DNA from: Actinomarinicola tropica
GTDB lineage: Bacteria; Actinomycetota; Acidimicrobiia; Acidimicrobiales; SKKL01
Assembly: GCF_009650215.1 (NCBI RefSeq)
Contig: NZ_CP045851.1
Coordinates: 2,073,001-2,137,000, forward strand
Length of the DNA: 64,000 nucleotides
Direction: 5' to 3'
Made by a program: the position numbers and the translations under genes. The notes under the pieces are model-generated. The model had not been told where the DNA came from and made no database searches. It was given only the letters and a program-made list of their open reading frames with translations. Positions 8,041 through 16,114 of this stretch are shown here, piece by piece (within the stretch, counting starts at the first letter, position 1; each line of letters starts with the position of its first letter).

Positions 8041-8985
8041 ATGTCGCGGGCCACCGACTCCACCACCCCCGTCCCCCGCTGTTCGCTCCTCGCCGTCGCC
8101 AGCGCCCTCGCCGTCCTCGTGGTCGGTGTGCTCCGGCCCGGGGCGCTGCTCTTCCTCTCGATCATCATGGTGTCGGTCGTGGCCCACGAGGCCGGCCACT
8201 TCTGGGTCGCGCGGCACGTCGGCATGCGGCCCACCGAGTTCTTCGCCGGGATGGGCCCCACGCTGTGGTCGCGGCGGAGCCCACGCGGCGTCGACTGGGG
8301 CGTGAAGGCCTTCCCCGTCGGCGGCTTCGTGACCATCCCGGGCATGACGAGCTCCGCCGTCGTCGACCCCGAGCTCGAGCCGTACACCTACCGAGCGGCC
8401 ACCACGTGGCGCCGCCTGGCCACGATCCTCGCCGGGCCGGCGGTCAACCTCCTGATCGCCGCAGGGCTCTTCGCCCTCGTCGCTCGGATCGGGTACGTCG
8501 GCTCCGACGGCACCCGCTCGGGTGCGGGCCTGCTCGACGCCGTGCGCTTCGGCCGTGACGCCACCTGGGGCGTCATCACCTCGACGCTGTGGTCGCTCGG
8601 CGAGCTGGTGATGACCGTCCCGAACTACGTCGCCGACCTGTTCGCCAACACCAGCCCCGACACCCGCTTCCTCTCCCCCGTCGGCGCCACCCGGCTCACC
8701 GAGCAGGCCGCCGCCGACGACGTCGTCACGGTCATCGCGTTCGCCGCGGTGCTCAACGCCTCGCTCGGTGTGTTCAACCTGCTGCCGCTCGTGCCGCTCG
8801 ACGGCGGCCACGCCCTCATCGCCGTCACCGAGAAGGGCCTGACGGTGCTGCGCCGCCGGCCGGTCACGTTCGACGCCAACCGCCTCACCCCGCTGGCGGT
8901 CGGTGTGATCGGGGCACTCGTGGCGCTGACGGCCACCTCGCTCTGGCTCGACATCGCCCACCCGGCGGCGAACCCGTTCAGCTGA
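8041..8985 (+). CDS. M50 family site-2-protease-like membrane metalloprotease
   Basis: 314 residues with about four membrane segments. The zinc motif HEAGH lies in the second segment (SVVAHEAGHFWVAR) and the third ligand region is LLPLVPLDGGH near the C-terminus; both are needed for intramembrane proteolysis. The region between, where RseP/Rip1 carry PDZ domains, is too short (about 60 residues) to hold one, so substrate selection may differ from classical Rip1. It starts 8 nt after the dehydrogenase stop. The physiological substrate (for example an anti-sigma factor) is unknown. Confidence 0.88.
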   Translation: MSRATDSTTPVPRCSLLAVASALAVLVVGVLRPGALLFLSIIMVSVVAHEAGHFWVARHVGMRPTEFFAGMGPTLWSRRSPRGVDWGVKAFPVGGFVTIPGMTSSAVVDPELEPYTYRAATTWRRLATILAGPAVNLLIAAGLFALVARIGYVGSDGTRSGAGLLDAVRFGRDATWGVITSTLWSLGELVMTVPNYVADLFANTSPDTRFLSPVGATRLTEQAAADDVVTVIAFAAVLNASLGVFNLLPLVPLDGGHALIAVTEKGLTVLRRRPVTFDANRLTPLAVGVIGALVALTATSLWLDIAHPAANPFS

Positions 8986-9080
8986 CTGCAGCTGCGCTGC
9001 CGACGGATGTGACGATCGACCCTGTCCCCACGGGCTCGCCGAGCGAACGCTGGACGCGTCCACCGTGGGAGGGAGGGGCC

Positions 9081-9296
9081 ATGACGGTTCGAACCGCACG
9101 AGACGAGATGCGCTCGGCGATCCTCTGGTTCGTCGGCGCGGTGATCATGCTCATCGCCATGCTCGGCATGTGGTGGCTGGTCGAGGAGACCAACGAGGAG
9201 GGCACGCACGACGCCGAGCTGCTGCCGTTCTTCGCGCTGATCCCGCTCGCGATCGCGATGTACCACCTCGCACGCTCCCGCCTCCACCACAGCTGA
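9081..9296 (+). CDS. Small two-helix membrane protein
   Basis: 71 residues preceded by a strong purine-rich ribosome site (GGGAGGGAGGGG just upstream of the ATG). Two hydrophobic helices, residues ~13-34 (ILWFVGAVIMLIAMLGMWWL) and ~49-63 (FFALIPLAIAMYHLA), flank an acidic loop EETNEEGTHDAE. No known family recognised. It is 95 nt downstream of the M50 protease and may be transcribed with it. Confidence 0.6.
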   Translation: MTVRTARDEMRSAILWFVGAVIMLIAMLGMWWLVEETNEEGTHDAELLPFFALIPLAIAMYHLARSRLHHS

Positions 9297-9402
9297 GAGG
9301 CGCCGGCCGCGGATCTCCGCCGGGGCACGGTCAGGCCTGGACGGATCGATTGGCCCAGCCGGCCAGCGGCCGGGTGGTGTCGACCTTCGGCACTGGCAGG
9401 GC

Positions 9403-9906
9403 TTGGCATGGAGAGAGACGCTGGGCTCGGAAACTCGCGAAGGAGGGCGCGATGACCGTTGCGCTGCATGCCACGGACTCGGCAAGGTGCCGCCCCCGGT
9501 GTCGCAGGATCGGTGCGCCATCTGCCATCGCACCGGGTGCCACCACGTGCAGCCGGTGCGATACGTCGTGTGCACGAGCTGCCAAGGCCGCGGCCGCACG
9601 CCTGAGGCGCACGCCGGCGCTGCGACCGAGGCGATCGACCAGAGACGTGCCGAGGTCCCGACGGCCCTGCTCGCCGCCGACCAACGAGTGGGGAGCGCCG
9701 AGCGCGTGCTCAACGCGGCACGGCGCTCGATGGGCGAGGCCATCGTCGCCATACGAGATGCGACGACAGGCGACGACCCGCTCGCGGTGGCTGCCGAGCG
9801 GATCCTCGACTGCTGGGAGGACCACCAGCGCGCCTTGGACGCCTACCTCCATGCGGTCCGATCCGAGGTGCAGATCTACGCCGAGCGCTTCATCGCCGAC
9901 CGCTAG
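9403..9906 (+). CDS. DnaJ-like zinc-finger protein of unknown function
   Basis: 167 residues if read from a TTG at 9403. Three Cys-rich repeats of DnaJ type lie in the first third: CAACHGLG, CAICHRTGC and CTSCQGRG (CxxCxGxG-like), probably binding zinc. The rest is a helical, charged region. A well-placed Shine-Dalgarno (AAGGAGG) with ATG at 9452 exists but opens a different, implausible frame, so the true start is uncertain or a frame error lies near 9450. It is the last host gene before the mobile element. Function unknown. Confidence 0.55.
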   Translation: MAWRETLGSETREGGRDDRCAACHGLGKVPPPVSQDRCAICHRTGCHHVQPVRYVVCTSCQGRGRTPEAHAGAATEAIDQRRAEVPTALLAADQRVGSAERVLNAARRSMGEAIVAIRDATTGDDPLAVAAERILDCWEDHQRALDAYLHAVRSEVQIYAERFIADR

Positions 9907-9978
9907 GTCGTGAGTCGCGCGTCGAGTCCGGGCTCCTGGTCGCGCCACGAGACCGAGCGACCGCCGCCGAAAACTGCG

Positions 9979-10004
9979 CTGACCAGCACTTTCGTGCTGG
10001 TCAG
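9979..10004 (-). terminator. Orphaned terminator of tRNA-Leu
   Basis: An 11-bp perfect stem (CTGACCAGCAC / GTGCTGGTCAG) with loop GAAA on the minus strand, followed after a few bases by TTTT. It sits 2 nt from the left copy of the 24-bp repeat, exactly where the 3' flank of tRNA-Leu would have been before integration. It therefore looks like the original terminator of that tRNA gene, now 16 kb away. Confidence 0.7.
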
Positions 10005-10005
10005 A

Positions 10006-10029
10006 TCGTGTCGGAGGGGGGACTTGAAC
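10006..10029. repeat. Left attachment site (attL), 24-bp direct repeat
   Basis: Identical over 24 bases to 26465-26488 and in the same orientation. It contains the last 21 nt of tRNA-Leu(GAG) (acceptor 3' strand, T-stem 3' strand and T-loop, read on the minus strand), but no other tRNA sequence follows. Such a displaced tRNA 3' fragment is the classic scar of tyrosine-integrase insertion. Confidence 0.88.
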
Positions 10030-10328
10030 GCCGCCCTCAGCGGTGACGCTGCGTCCCATTGCGTGCGCGTCCGTGCAGGTCAGAGCCGGTTTTCGTCGGG
10101 GCCTCGTGCCAATGGGTCCCACCGGGTACCAGGCCGTACCACCCCGTTTTCAGGGGTTTCGCGGACATCCTGATGACAAGCGAGCGGGTGTGTCGACCGT
10201 CGGGGAGGGGCCGGAGCCGGCGGTGTCGGACACGGGAGCACGCGCCCGGCGCGCGACTTCAGTGCGCGCAACCGGCGTGCTCTTCCTTCCGACACCTCGA
10301 CCTTGTCCTCACTTGTCATCACTTGTCA
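10030..10328. other. Left attachment-arm region, no gene seen
   Basis: About 300 bp without a convincing reading frame, inside the element next to attL. It holds a GATGACAAGC motif at 10172-10181, and GCAGGTCAG at 10075-10083, which recurs in opposite orientation at 26449-26457 near attR. This pattern suits the left arm of an integrase attachment site. Confidence 0.45.
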
Positions 10329-10340
10329 TCACTTGTCATC
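10301..10340 (-). repeat. Tandem 10-bp repeats, candidate integrase arm sites
   Basis: Three exact copies of a 10-mer (ACTTGTCATC on the plus strand, GATGACAAGT on the minus) at 10311-10340, with a degenerate fourth copy at 10301-10310. They overlap the stop codon of the doc gene. Related GATGACAA motifs occur at 10172 and at 26400 and 26411 beside attR, hence the suggestion of integrase arm-type binding sites. Confidence 0.5.
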
Positions 10341-10730
10341 AGGCGCTGGCGGCTCGACGTGCTGACGCAGCCACTCCGCGACCGCAGCTTCGTCGAGCTC
10401 ACCGGCCGCCACTCCGAGCATCAGGCTCACGGCGTGGTCGGTACCGACTTCGAGGCGATGGCCGTTGAGGGCGAGGAAGATGGTGAGCGACTGCCAGGCG
10501 AGGCGCTTGTTGCCGTCGGGAAGCGGATGGTTCCGTGCGATGCGGACGGCGAGCACGGCGGCCTTCTCGACGATCGAGGGGTAGAACTCCTCGTCGCCGA
10601 AGCCGGCTTGGGGCGCATGGAGCGCCGAGTCCAACAGATCGACCCGTGCGGCGCGCGACAGCGTCCGGGCGTCGATCCCGGTGACGGCCTCCGCGATCAA
10701 GAGCGCTTCCGCCAAGCTCAGGTACCTCAC
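10329..10730 (-). CDS. doc: Doc/Fic-type toxin
   Basis: 133 residues from a GTG. The Fic active-site motif is NHPLPDGNKRLAW near residue 67, matching HxFx(D/E)xNKR of Doc toxins, which phosphorylate elongation factor Tu (or AMPylate in other Fic proteins). The Phe of the motif is Leu here, and Gly replaces the Ala of DANKR. The start overlaps the upstream antitoxin stop by 4 nt (GTGA), the usual toxin-antitoxin layout. It probably stabilises the mobile element. Confidence 0.85.
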   Translation of the reverse strand: MRYLSLAEALLIAEAVTGIDARTLSRAARVDLLDSALHAPQAGFGDEEFYPSIVEKAAVLAVRIARNHPLPDGNKRLAWQSLTIFLALNGHRLEVGTDHAVSLMLGVAAGELDEAAVAEWLRQHVEPPAPDDK

Positions 10731-10939
10731 TCGGCGAGGCGGTCGAGGATCTCCTTGTCCCGCTCGACGAGGGTGTGCAGCAGGGTCATGAACTCTTCGT
10801 CCTGGCGCACCCGGTCGACCTCGGCCTGCAGCGCGTCGAGGATCACCTGGTTGACGCTGACCCCCCGAGCGCGGGCGACCACCTCAGCGGTGTCTGCCAA
10901 GTCCTCGGGGAGCCGAACGGTCGTCGCCTTGCGCGTCAT
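10727..10939 (-). CDS. Ribbon-helix-helix antitoxin for Doc
   Basis: 70 residues. The N-terminus (KATTVRLPEDLADTAEVVARARGVSVNQVILDAL) is a ribbon-helix-helix DNA-binding fold: one strand TVRLP followed by two helices. The C-terminal half is a charged helix that likely binds the toxin. Such pairs autoregulate their promoter. A short palindrome-like ATGACGTCAT lies directly at the start (10937-10946) and could be part of the operator. Confidence 0.82.
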   Translation of the reverse strand: MTRKATTVRLPEDLADTAEVVARARGVSVNQVILDALQAEVDRVRQDEEFMTLLHTLVERDKEILDRLAE

Positions 10940-11071
10940 GACGTCATGATACCGGATCGAAAGGTCCGTGCTCTGACGTGCCGTCAGCAGTAGTTGGGCC
11001 GGATCCTTCGGCTCACCTGAGGATCTCGACCCCGCCCATCCCCGCGCGGGTCGGGCGTTGGGCGAGCGGTC

Positions 11072-11269
11072 CTACTTCGTCTGAATCAGGAACTGCTCGC
11101 GGGTGAGCAGCGGAGCCGATGGGTCTTCGTCGAGGCGTCGCAGTGATGCCGCGAGGTAGGCGCGGAGCCCGGGATCGGCGAGACCCTGCTCGGCTTCGTG
11201 CCAGGACCGATCAAGCGCCTGCTGCCGCTTCAGCTGCTCAGCGCTGAGGTCTTCCCGACGGAGTGCCAC
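11072..11269 (-). CDS. Small hypothetical helical protein
   Basis: 65 residues from a GTG at 11269 (a longer start at 11326 would give 84). Charged helices: LSAEQLKRQQALDRSWHEAEQGL and LRAYLAASLRRLDEDP. No family recognised. The stop of the next small gene upstream lies 61 nt away; the two may form a unit, perhaps a second addiction pair, but nothing in the sequences proves this. Confidence 0.5.
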   Translation of the reverse strand: MALRREDLSAEQLKRQQALDRSWHEAEQGLADPGLRAYLAASLRRLDEDPSAPLLTREQFLIQTK

Positions 11270-11330
11270 GCCGCCACGGTACCGGCCGCATCCCGGCAGC
11301 GAGTCTGATCTCGCCGCCTGTCGCACCAGA

Positions 11331-11516
11331 TCAAGCCGAGCGCTCGGCGGTCTCCCTCTCCTGCCTCAGCTCGTCGAGGAACTCGAGGACCGCCTCGGCA
11401 CTGTCCAGCCGTCGGCCGTCGTTGGTGATCGACACGTCATCATCCGTTGCGGGGCCGCCGCCAGCGACGAGTCCTGTCGCCTCACCCGGGCCGTAGGCAC
11501 GTCTCGCCGGAGCCAT
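11331..11516 (-). CDS. Small hypothetical protein
   Basis: 61 residues from the ATG at 11516. A Gly-rich N-terminus is followed by DDDVSITNDGRRLDSAEAVL and an acidic/basic helix EFLDELRQERETAERSA. Codon pattern and coherent C-terminus suggest a real gene, but no family is recognised. It is upstream of and parallel to the 65-residue gene. Confidence 0.45.
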   Translation of the reverse strand: MAPARRAYGPGEATGLVAGGGPATDDDVSITNDGRRLDSAEAVLEFLDELRQERETAERSA

Positions 11517-11586
11517 CGAACTCGAGGGTACCCGTGCCCAGGACACCTCACCGGACGAAGGCTTCAGCCACGGCTGTCCATGCCGC

Positions 11587-12144
11587 TCAGCGAACCGCCT
11601 GGAGATGGGCGTTGACGAGTGCCACGTCGAAGGCAGTTGCATCAACCGGGCGACCGACCCACCCACTCAGGTGCTCGTGCTCCTCGTGCGTGGGGTCGGC
11701 GAGCACGGCGAGGAGGTGCTCGTAGCCCCACGATCCGCCGACGTCCTCGGGCGGGCAGGCGTTGGCCCCGTCGAGGCAGACGGCGGACTTCAAGCCCTTC
11801 GGCATCCTCCACACGCGGTGGACGGTGATCTCGTGCTCCCACGAGTCGCCGAAGTCGTACTCATAGGTGAAGCGGTCGTTCGACCCGATGGCGGTGCCGA
11901 CGGTGAAGTCCTTCTCCTGCAGTTCGCCGTCCGGGTACTCGTCGAACTGCATCCCGTAGCGCTCGCCACCGATCTCGAAGGCGTGGAGGTGGGAGTCCTC
12001 CCACCCCATCGCCGCCTGGAACATGCGGTGCAGCTTGTCGAGGCGAACGCTCCCCGGAACGAGGAGCCGGCGCCACACCCGAGGCTGGACCTCGCACAGC
12101 TCGATTGTGCAGTCGACGACGGGTTGCCCAGGCGGGGTCGGCAT
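11587..12144 (-). CDS. Plasmid pRiA4b ORF-3-like protein
   Basis: 185 residues, a full-length match to the plasmid pRiA4b ORF-3 family. Typical motifs are IELCEVQPRVWRRLLVPGSVRLDKLH, AMGWEDSHLHAFEI, then FTYEYDFGDSWEHEITV and a C-terminal CPPEDVGGSWGYE. The family is common on plasmids and genomic islands, and its biochemical role is not established. The ATG lies 104 nt upstream of the divergent gene at 12249. Confidence 0.85.
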   Translation of the reverse strand: MPTPPGQPVVDCTIELCEVQPRVWRRLLVPGSVRLDKLHRMFQAAMGWEDSHLHAFEIGGERYGMQFDEYPDGELQEKDFTVGTAIGSNDRFTYEYDFGDSWEHEITVHRVWRMPKGLKSAVCLDGANACPPEDVGGSWGYEHLLAVLADPTHEEHEHLSGWVGRPVDATAFDVALVNAHLQAVR

Positions 12145-12248
12145 GGCACCGACGCTAGATCGACTTCAGCGCTCCTCAGGTACAGAGCCGAGCGATCGTG
12201 TCACTCGGCCTGGTTACCTTCGGGCGACGCCATCCCGAGGAGGTCGCC

Positions 12249-12617
12249 ATGCCGAGTCCAGAGTTGATCGCAGCCTTCGACGCCGCGAACGAACGCCACA
12301 CCGCCGCAGTCGCCGAGTTCGTCCCGTTGCTCATCGAGATGGCGCTCGCCACCGTGGCCGATGTGCTCCCGGGCGCCGACGCACTCGAGACGGACGGCGA
12401 GATGAATGAGGACTGGGCCTTCACGCTGCGGATCCAGCGGGTGGTCGATGTCCACGGCGACCTCCTCTACGACGCCGGCGTTGGTCACGACGACTCCGAG
12501 GTCGAGTCCACGATCGACGACGTCGGAGTCGACTACCTCGACCTGCTCCTCGATCTCACCGGCGAGAACTACCTCGGGCGGAAGACGATCTCACGGGTCG
12601 ACGCGAGCGGGTCCTGA
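12249..12617 (+). CDS. Hypothetical acidic protein
   Basis: 122 residues; the ATG at 12249 is preceded by a strong GAGGAGG. An acidic protein with an N-terminal helix (ELIAAFDAANERHTAAVAEFVPLLIEMA) and strand-rich middle (WAFTLRIQRVVDVHGDLLYDAG). No family recognised. Its last 27 nt overlap the end of the convergent gene on the other strand. Confidence 0.6.
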   Translation: MPSPELIAAFDAANERHTAAVAEFVPLLIEMALATVADVLPGADALETDGEMNEDWAFTLRIQRVVDVHGDLLYDAGVGHDDSEVESTIDDVGVDYLDLLLDLTGENYLGRKTISRVDASGS

Positions 12618-12884
12618 CGCCCGCAACTCGCGCAATGCGAGCAGACGAAGGCGGTCGGCCAACTCCCGGCACCGTTCGATCGCGGAGATGGTCTCCTGCT
12701 CCTCATCGTTCGGTGCGGGCCGCTGCTCCCATAGCGACTCGTCATCGTTCGGGAGGATGACGGCGCCGGAGTGCCTCCAGGCTTGATCGCTCAGCTGCCA
12801 GTACTCGTGGCTGTCCAACGCTTCGATGAGGAGCGAAATGTCGGCGTTCGTGAGCGGCACCTCGTGACGATCGGAGTGGGCCAT
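12591..12884 (-). CDS. Hypothetical protein
   Basis: 97 residues from the ATG at 12884. An N-terminal helix pair (LTNADISLLIEALDSHEYWQLSD) and a C-terminal charged helix (EEQETISAIERCRELADRLRLLA). No family recognised. It lies tail-to-tail with the preceding gene, with a 27-nt overlap of coding ends, and is divergent from the large helicase gene. Confidence 0.5.
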   Translation of the reverse strand: MAHSDRHEVPLTNADISLLIEALDSHEYWQLSDQAWRHSGAVILPNDDESLWEQRPAPNDEEQETISAIERCRELADRLRLLALRELRASGPARVDP

Positions 12885-12985
12885 AACCTCATGCTCTCGA
12901 GTCCGCATGCGCCGCGCCACCCTCCGCTCGCTCCGAGCGGGCCAGATGGCTCGGGTCATTCGTCGCCTTGGGCCACAATCGAGGG

Positions 12986-15900
12986 ATGGAGGGAGCGGGG
13001 CCGGACGATCTACAGCCAGGGCTGTACGACACGGTTCTCAGTGAGTCGCTCGCTGAGCAGATCGATGGCCTCGACGCCCGGCGACTACGCGCGCAGCTCG
13101 CCGGGGTAGAGCCAGCCGAACTACCCGACCGGATCGCGGAGATCATCGCCGGATGGGCCCGGGATGTGGTCGAGGCCGCCTCGTCGGCGGACCGTCACGA
13201 CACGGCGGTTGCACTGGCCAGCAGCGTGCTGGATCTGCTCGTCGAGCGCCACGGGGCCGCTGCCGATGATCGGTCGCGGCTGAAGCCCGGCCTGCAGCGC
13301 CTCCTCGCCGTCGAACCGTTGGCGCCCACCGGCGAGCCCGTGTCCATCCCGCGCCCACTCACGCCGCTGCGCGACACCGTGTTGATGACGAACGCCCGTG
13401 ACCAACCGACCGTCGGTCGGGAGATCGTGGCGGAGATCGAGTCAGCCGATCGCATCGACCTCGTACTGGCCTTCATCCGCTGGACAGGTGTGCGTGACCT
13501 ACTGCCATCACTCCGTCGGCACACAGGTGCCGGCAAGCCGTTGCGGGTGATCACCACCACCTACACCGGCAGCACCGAGTTACGGGCGCTCCAGGCGCTC
13601 GCCGACGTCGGCGCCGAGGTGAAGGTCTCCTACGACACAGCCAGCACGCGGCTCCACGCCAAGGCGTGGTGCTTCCACCGGGCCACCGGGTTCTCCACGG
13701 TCTACATCGGATCGTCCAACCTCACGTTCTCGGCGCAGGTCACCGGACGGGAGTGGAACGTCCGGGCCTCCGAGCGCCGCAACTCCGACCTGATCGAGAC
13801 CTTCGACAGGGTCTTCGAGACCTACTGGGCCGATCCGCACTTCGAGCCCTTCGACGCTGCGCAGTTCGCCGAGGCTACCGCTCGGGAAGTCGACGATTCG
13901 ATCGCCACGCCCTTCACCATCGAGCCCTACCCGTTCCAGCGTCAGATCCTCGAGCAACTCGAAGTGGAACGCCGCCGTGGCCGGAACCACAACCTTATCG
14001 TCGCCGCCACGGGCACAGGCAAGACCGTGGTCGCCGCCCTCGACTACAGGCGGCTCCGAAGCCGGCTCGACCGGTCCCGGCTCCTGTTCGTCGCCCATCG
14101 CAAGGAAATCCTGGAGAACTCGCGGACCACGTTCCGCCATGTGCTGCAGGACGGAAGCTTCGGCGAGCTCTGGGTCGGCGGCCAGAAGCCACAGCACTGG
14201 GACCACGTCTTCGCTTCGATCCAGTCACTGTCCGCTGGTGACCTCGAAGCGCTCGACCCCGAGCAGTTCGACGTGGTGATCGTGGACGAGTTCCACCACG
14301 CCGCCGCGACCACCTACTCGACGCTGCTCGACCACCTCGGGCCGGCGCATCTCCTCGGTCTGACCGCGACGCCCGAGCGGACCGATGCCCTCGACATCCT
14401 CCGGTGGTTCGACGGTCGCATGGCCGTCGAACTGCGACTGTGGGACGCCCTGGAGCAGGACCTGCTCTCGCCGTTCCACTACTACGGCATCCACGACGGC
14501 ACCGACCTCCGCCACGTCACCTGGCGGCGAGGCCGCGGCTACGACACCGCCGAGCTGACCAACGTCTACACCGGCGACGACCTGTGGGTCGGCAAGGTCC
14601 TCGCTGCAGTCCGCGACAAGGTGGGCGACCCTCAGTCCATGCGGGCCCTCGGCTTCGGCGTGAGCATCGCCCACTGCGAGTTCCTCGCCGATCGCTTCAA
14701 CCGAGCCGGCATCACCGCCCGCGCCGTATCTGCCAACAGCCCCACCAGCGAACGCGACGATGCCCTCCGGGCACTCGCGTCGGGCGATGTCCAGATCCTG
14801 TTCTCGGTCGACCTGTTCAACGAGGGCATCGACGTCCCCGCCATTGACGTCGTGCTCATGCTCCGACCCACCGAGAGCGCGACCGTGTTTCTCCAACAGC
14901 TCGGTCGCGGCCTACGACGCAGCCACGGCAAGGACGTCCTCACCGTCCTCGACTTCGTCGGCCACCAGACCAAGACGTTCCGCTTCGACCTTCGCTACCG
15001 CCGCATGCTCGGCCGGACCCGTCGAGAGATCGAGCGCGACGTCGACGAGGACTTCCCCTACCTCCCCGCCGGCTGCCAGGTGAAGCTCGACCCCGTTGCC
15101 AAGAAGATCGTCCTCGACAACATCCGCACCGCCCTCCCCACCCGATGGCCCGAACGAGTACGCGAGCTACGGGAACTCGGTGATGTACCCCTCTCGACCT
15201 ACCTCCACGAGACGGGCCTCGAGCTCGACGACGTCTACCAGGGCGACCGCTCCTTCACCGAGATGCGCCGAGCCGCAGGGCTTCTTGCGACTCCTGCGTC
15301 TGGCGGCGAGGGCCGCCTCAGCCGGGGCGTAGGACGGCTGCTGCACGTGGACGACCTGGACCGAATCGAGACATACGGAGCGCTGCTCAGCGGCCAGGAG
15401 CCGGTCAGCGAGCCCGACCTCGATGAACGGCAGATCCGGCAACTCAACGGCTTGCTGCTGACCTTGCTCGGTCCCAAGAAGGGCGAGTTCTCGTCCCTCG
15501 ACGGCGCCGCCCGGCACCTCTGGTCACACGACGCCATTCGCGCCGAACTGCTACAGCTGCTGCCACTCCTCGATGGCCAGGTGCGCCATCTGCACGCGCC
15601 GCTTGGGGTCCTGCAACCGGTGCCGCTCCAACTCCATGCCACCTACACGCTCAAGGAGGCCATGGCAGGGTTCGGCGCCGCGACGGTGCCCGCTCCGAAC
15701 GACATCCGTGAGGGCGTCTTCTGGCACGAGCCCAGCCAGACGGACCTCTTCTTCATCACGCTGGAGAAGACCGAGAAGCACTACTCACCAACCACCCGCT
15801 ACCGGGACTACGCCATCAGCGACCGGCTGTTCCATTGGGAATCGCAGTCAACCACTTCAGAGGCGAGTACCCCAGGCCAGCGCTACATCAACCAAGAGGC

Positions 15901-16093
15901 GCGGGGCACGAACGTGGTGCTGTTCGTCCGCTCCAGCCGCAAAGACGTCCAGGGGCGCACGCGGCCGTATTTCTGCGCTGGTCGAGCGCGCTACGTCGAG
16001 CACCGATCGGAACGTCCGATGCAGATCACCTGGGAGTTGCATGACCCACTCCCTGGTGACGTCTTCAGCGCCTTTCGTGCCGCCGTCGCCTGA
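12986..16093 (+). CDS. PLD nuclease-SF2 helicase-DUF3427 fusion protein
   Basis: About 1035 residues (ATG at 12986; a TTG at 12968 is also in frame). Order of domains: an N-terminal ~130-residue region; a phospholipase-D-like nuclease with one HxK motif, RLHAKAWCFHR at ~220, followed by YIGSSNLTFSA; a superfamily-2 helicase with Walker A ATGTGKT (~341), DEFHHA (~433), TATPERTD and motif VI QLGRGLRR; then a DUF3427-type C-terminal half. This architecture recurs in genomic islands and probably cuts and unwinds DNA, plausibly in phage or plasmid defence. No partner gene is adjacent, so it may act alone. Confidence 0.88.
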   Translation: MEGAGPDDLQPGLYDTVLSESLAEQIDGLDARRLRAQLAGVEPAELPDRIAEIIAGWARDVVEAASSADRHDTAVALASSVLDLLVERHGAAADDRSRLKPGLQRLLAVEPLAPTGEPVSIPRPLTPLRDTVLMTNARDQPTVGREIVAEIESADRIDLVLAFIRWTGVRDLLPSLRRHTGAGKPLRVITTTYTGSTELRALQALADVGAEVKVSYDTASTRLHAKAWCFHRATGFSTVYIGSSNLTFSAQVTGREWNVRASERRNSDLIETFDRVFETYWADPHFEPFDAAQFAEATAREVDDSIATPFTIEPYPFQRQILEQLEVERRRGRNHNLIVAATGTGKTVVAALDYRRLRSRLDRSRLLFVAHRKEILENSRTTFRHVLQDGSFGELWVGGQKPQHWDHVFASIQSLSAGDLEALDPEQFDVVIVDEFHHAAATTYSTLLDHLGPAHLLGLTATPERTDALDILRWFDGRMAVELRLWDALEQDLLSPFHYYGIHDGTDLRHVTWRRGRGYDTAELTNVYTGDDLWVGKVLAAVRDKVGDPQSMRALGFGVSIAHCEFLADRFNRAGITARAVSANSPTSERDDALRALASGDVQILFSVDLFNEGIDVPAIDVVLMLRPTESATVFLQQLGRGLRRSHGKDVLTVLDFVGHQTKTFRFDLRYRRMLGRTRREIERDVDEDFPYLPAGCQVKLDPVAKKIVLDNIRTALPTRWPERVRELRELGDVPLSTYLHETGLELDDVYQGDRSFTEMRRAAGLLATPASGGEGRLSRGVGRLLHVDDLDRIETYGALLSGQEPVSEPDLDERQIRQLNGLLLTLLGPKKGEFSSLDGAARHLWSHDAIRAELLQLLPLLDGQVRHLHAPLGVLQPVPLQLHATYTLKEAMAGFGAATVPAPNDIREGVFWHEPSQTDLFFITLEKTEKHYSPTTRYRDYAISDRLFHWESQSTTSEASTPGQRYINQEARGTNVVLFVRSSRKDVQGRTRPYFCAGRARYVEHRSERPMQITWELHDPLPGDVFSAFRAAVA

Positions 16094-16114
16094 TGCGACT
16101 GGGCGGTGCAGAGG

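Noticed and set aside
10311-10340. Short CRISPR array
   Set aside because: The three 10-bp units are directly tandem with no spacers, and no cas genes are present in the window.
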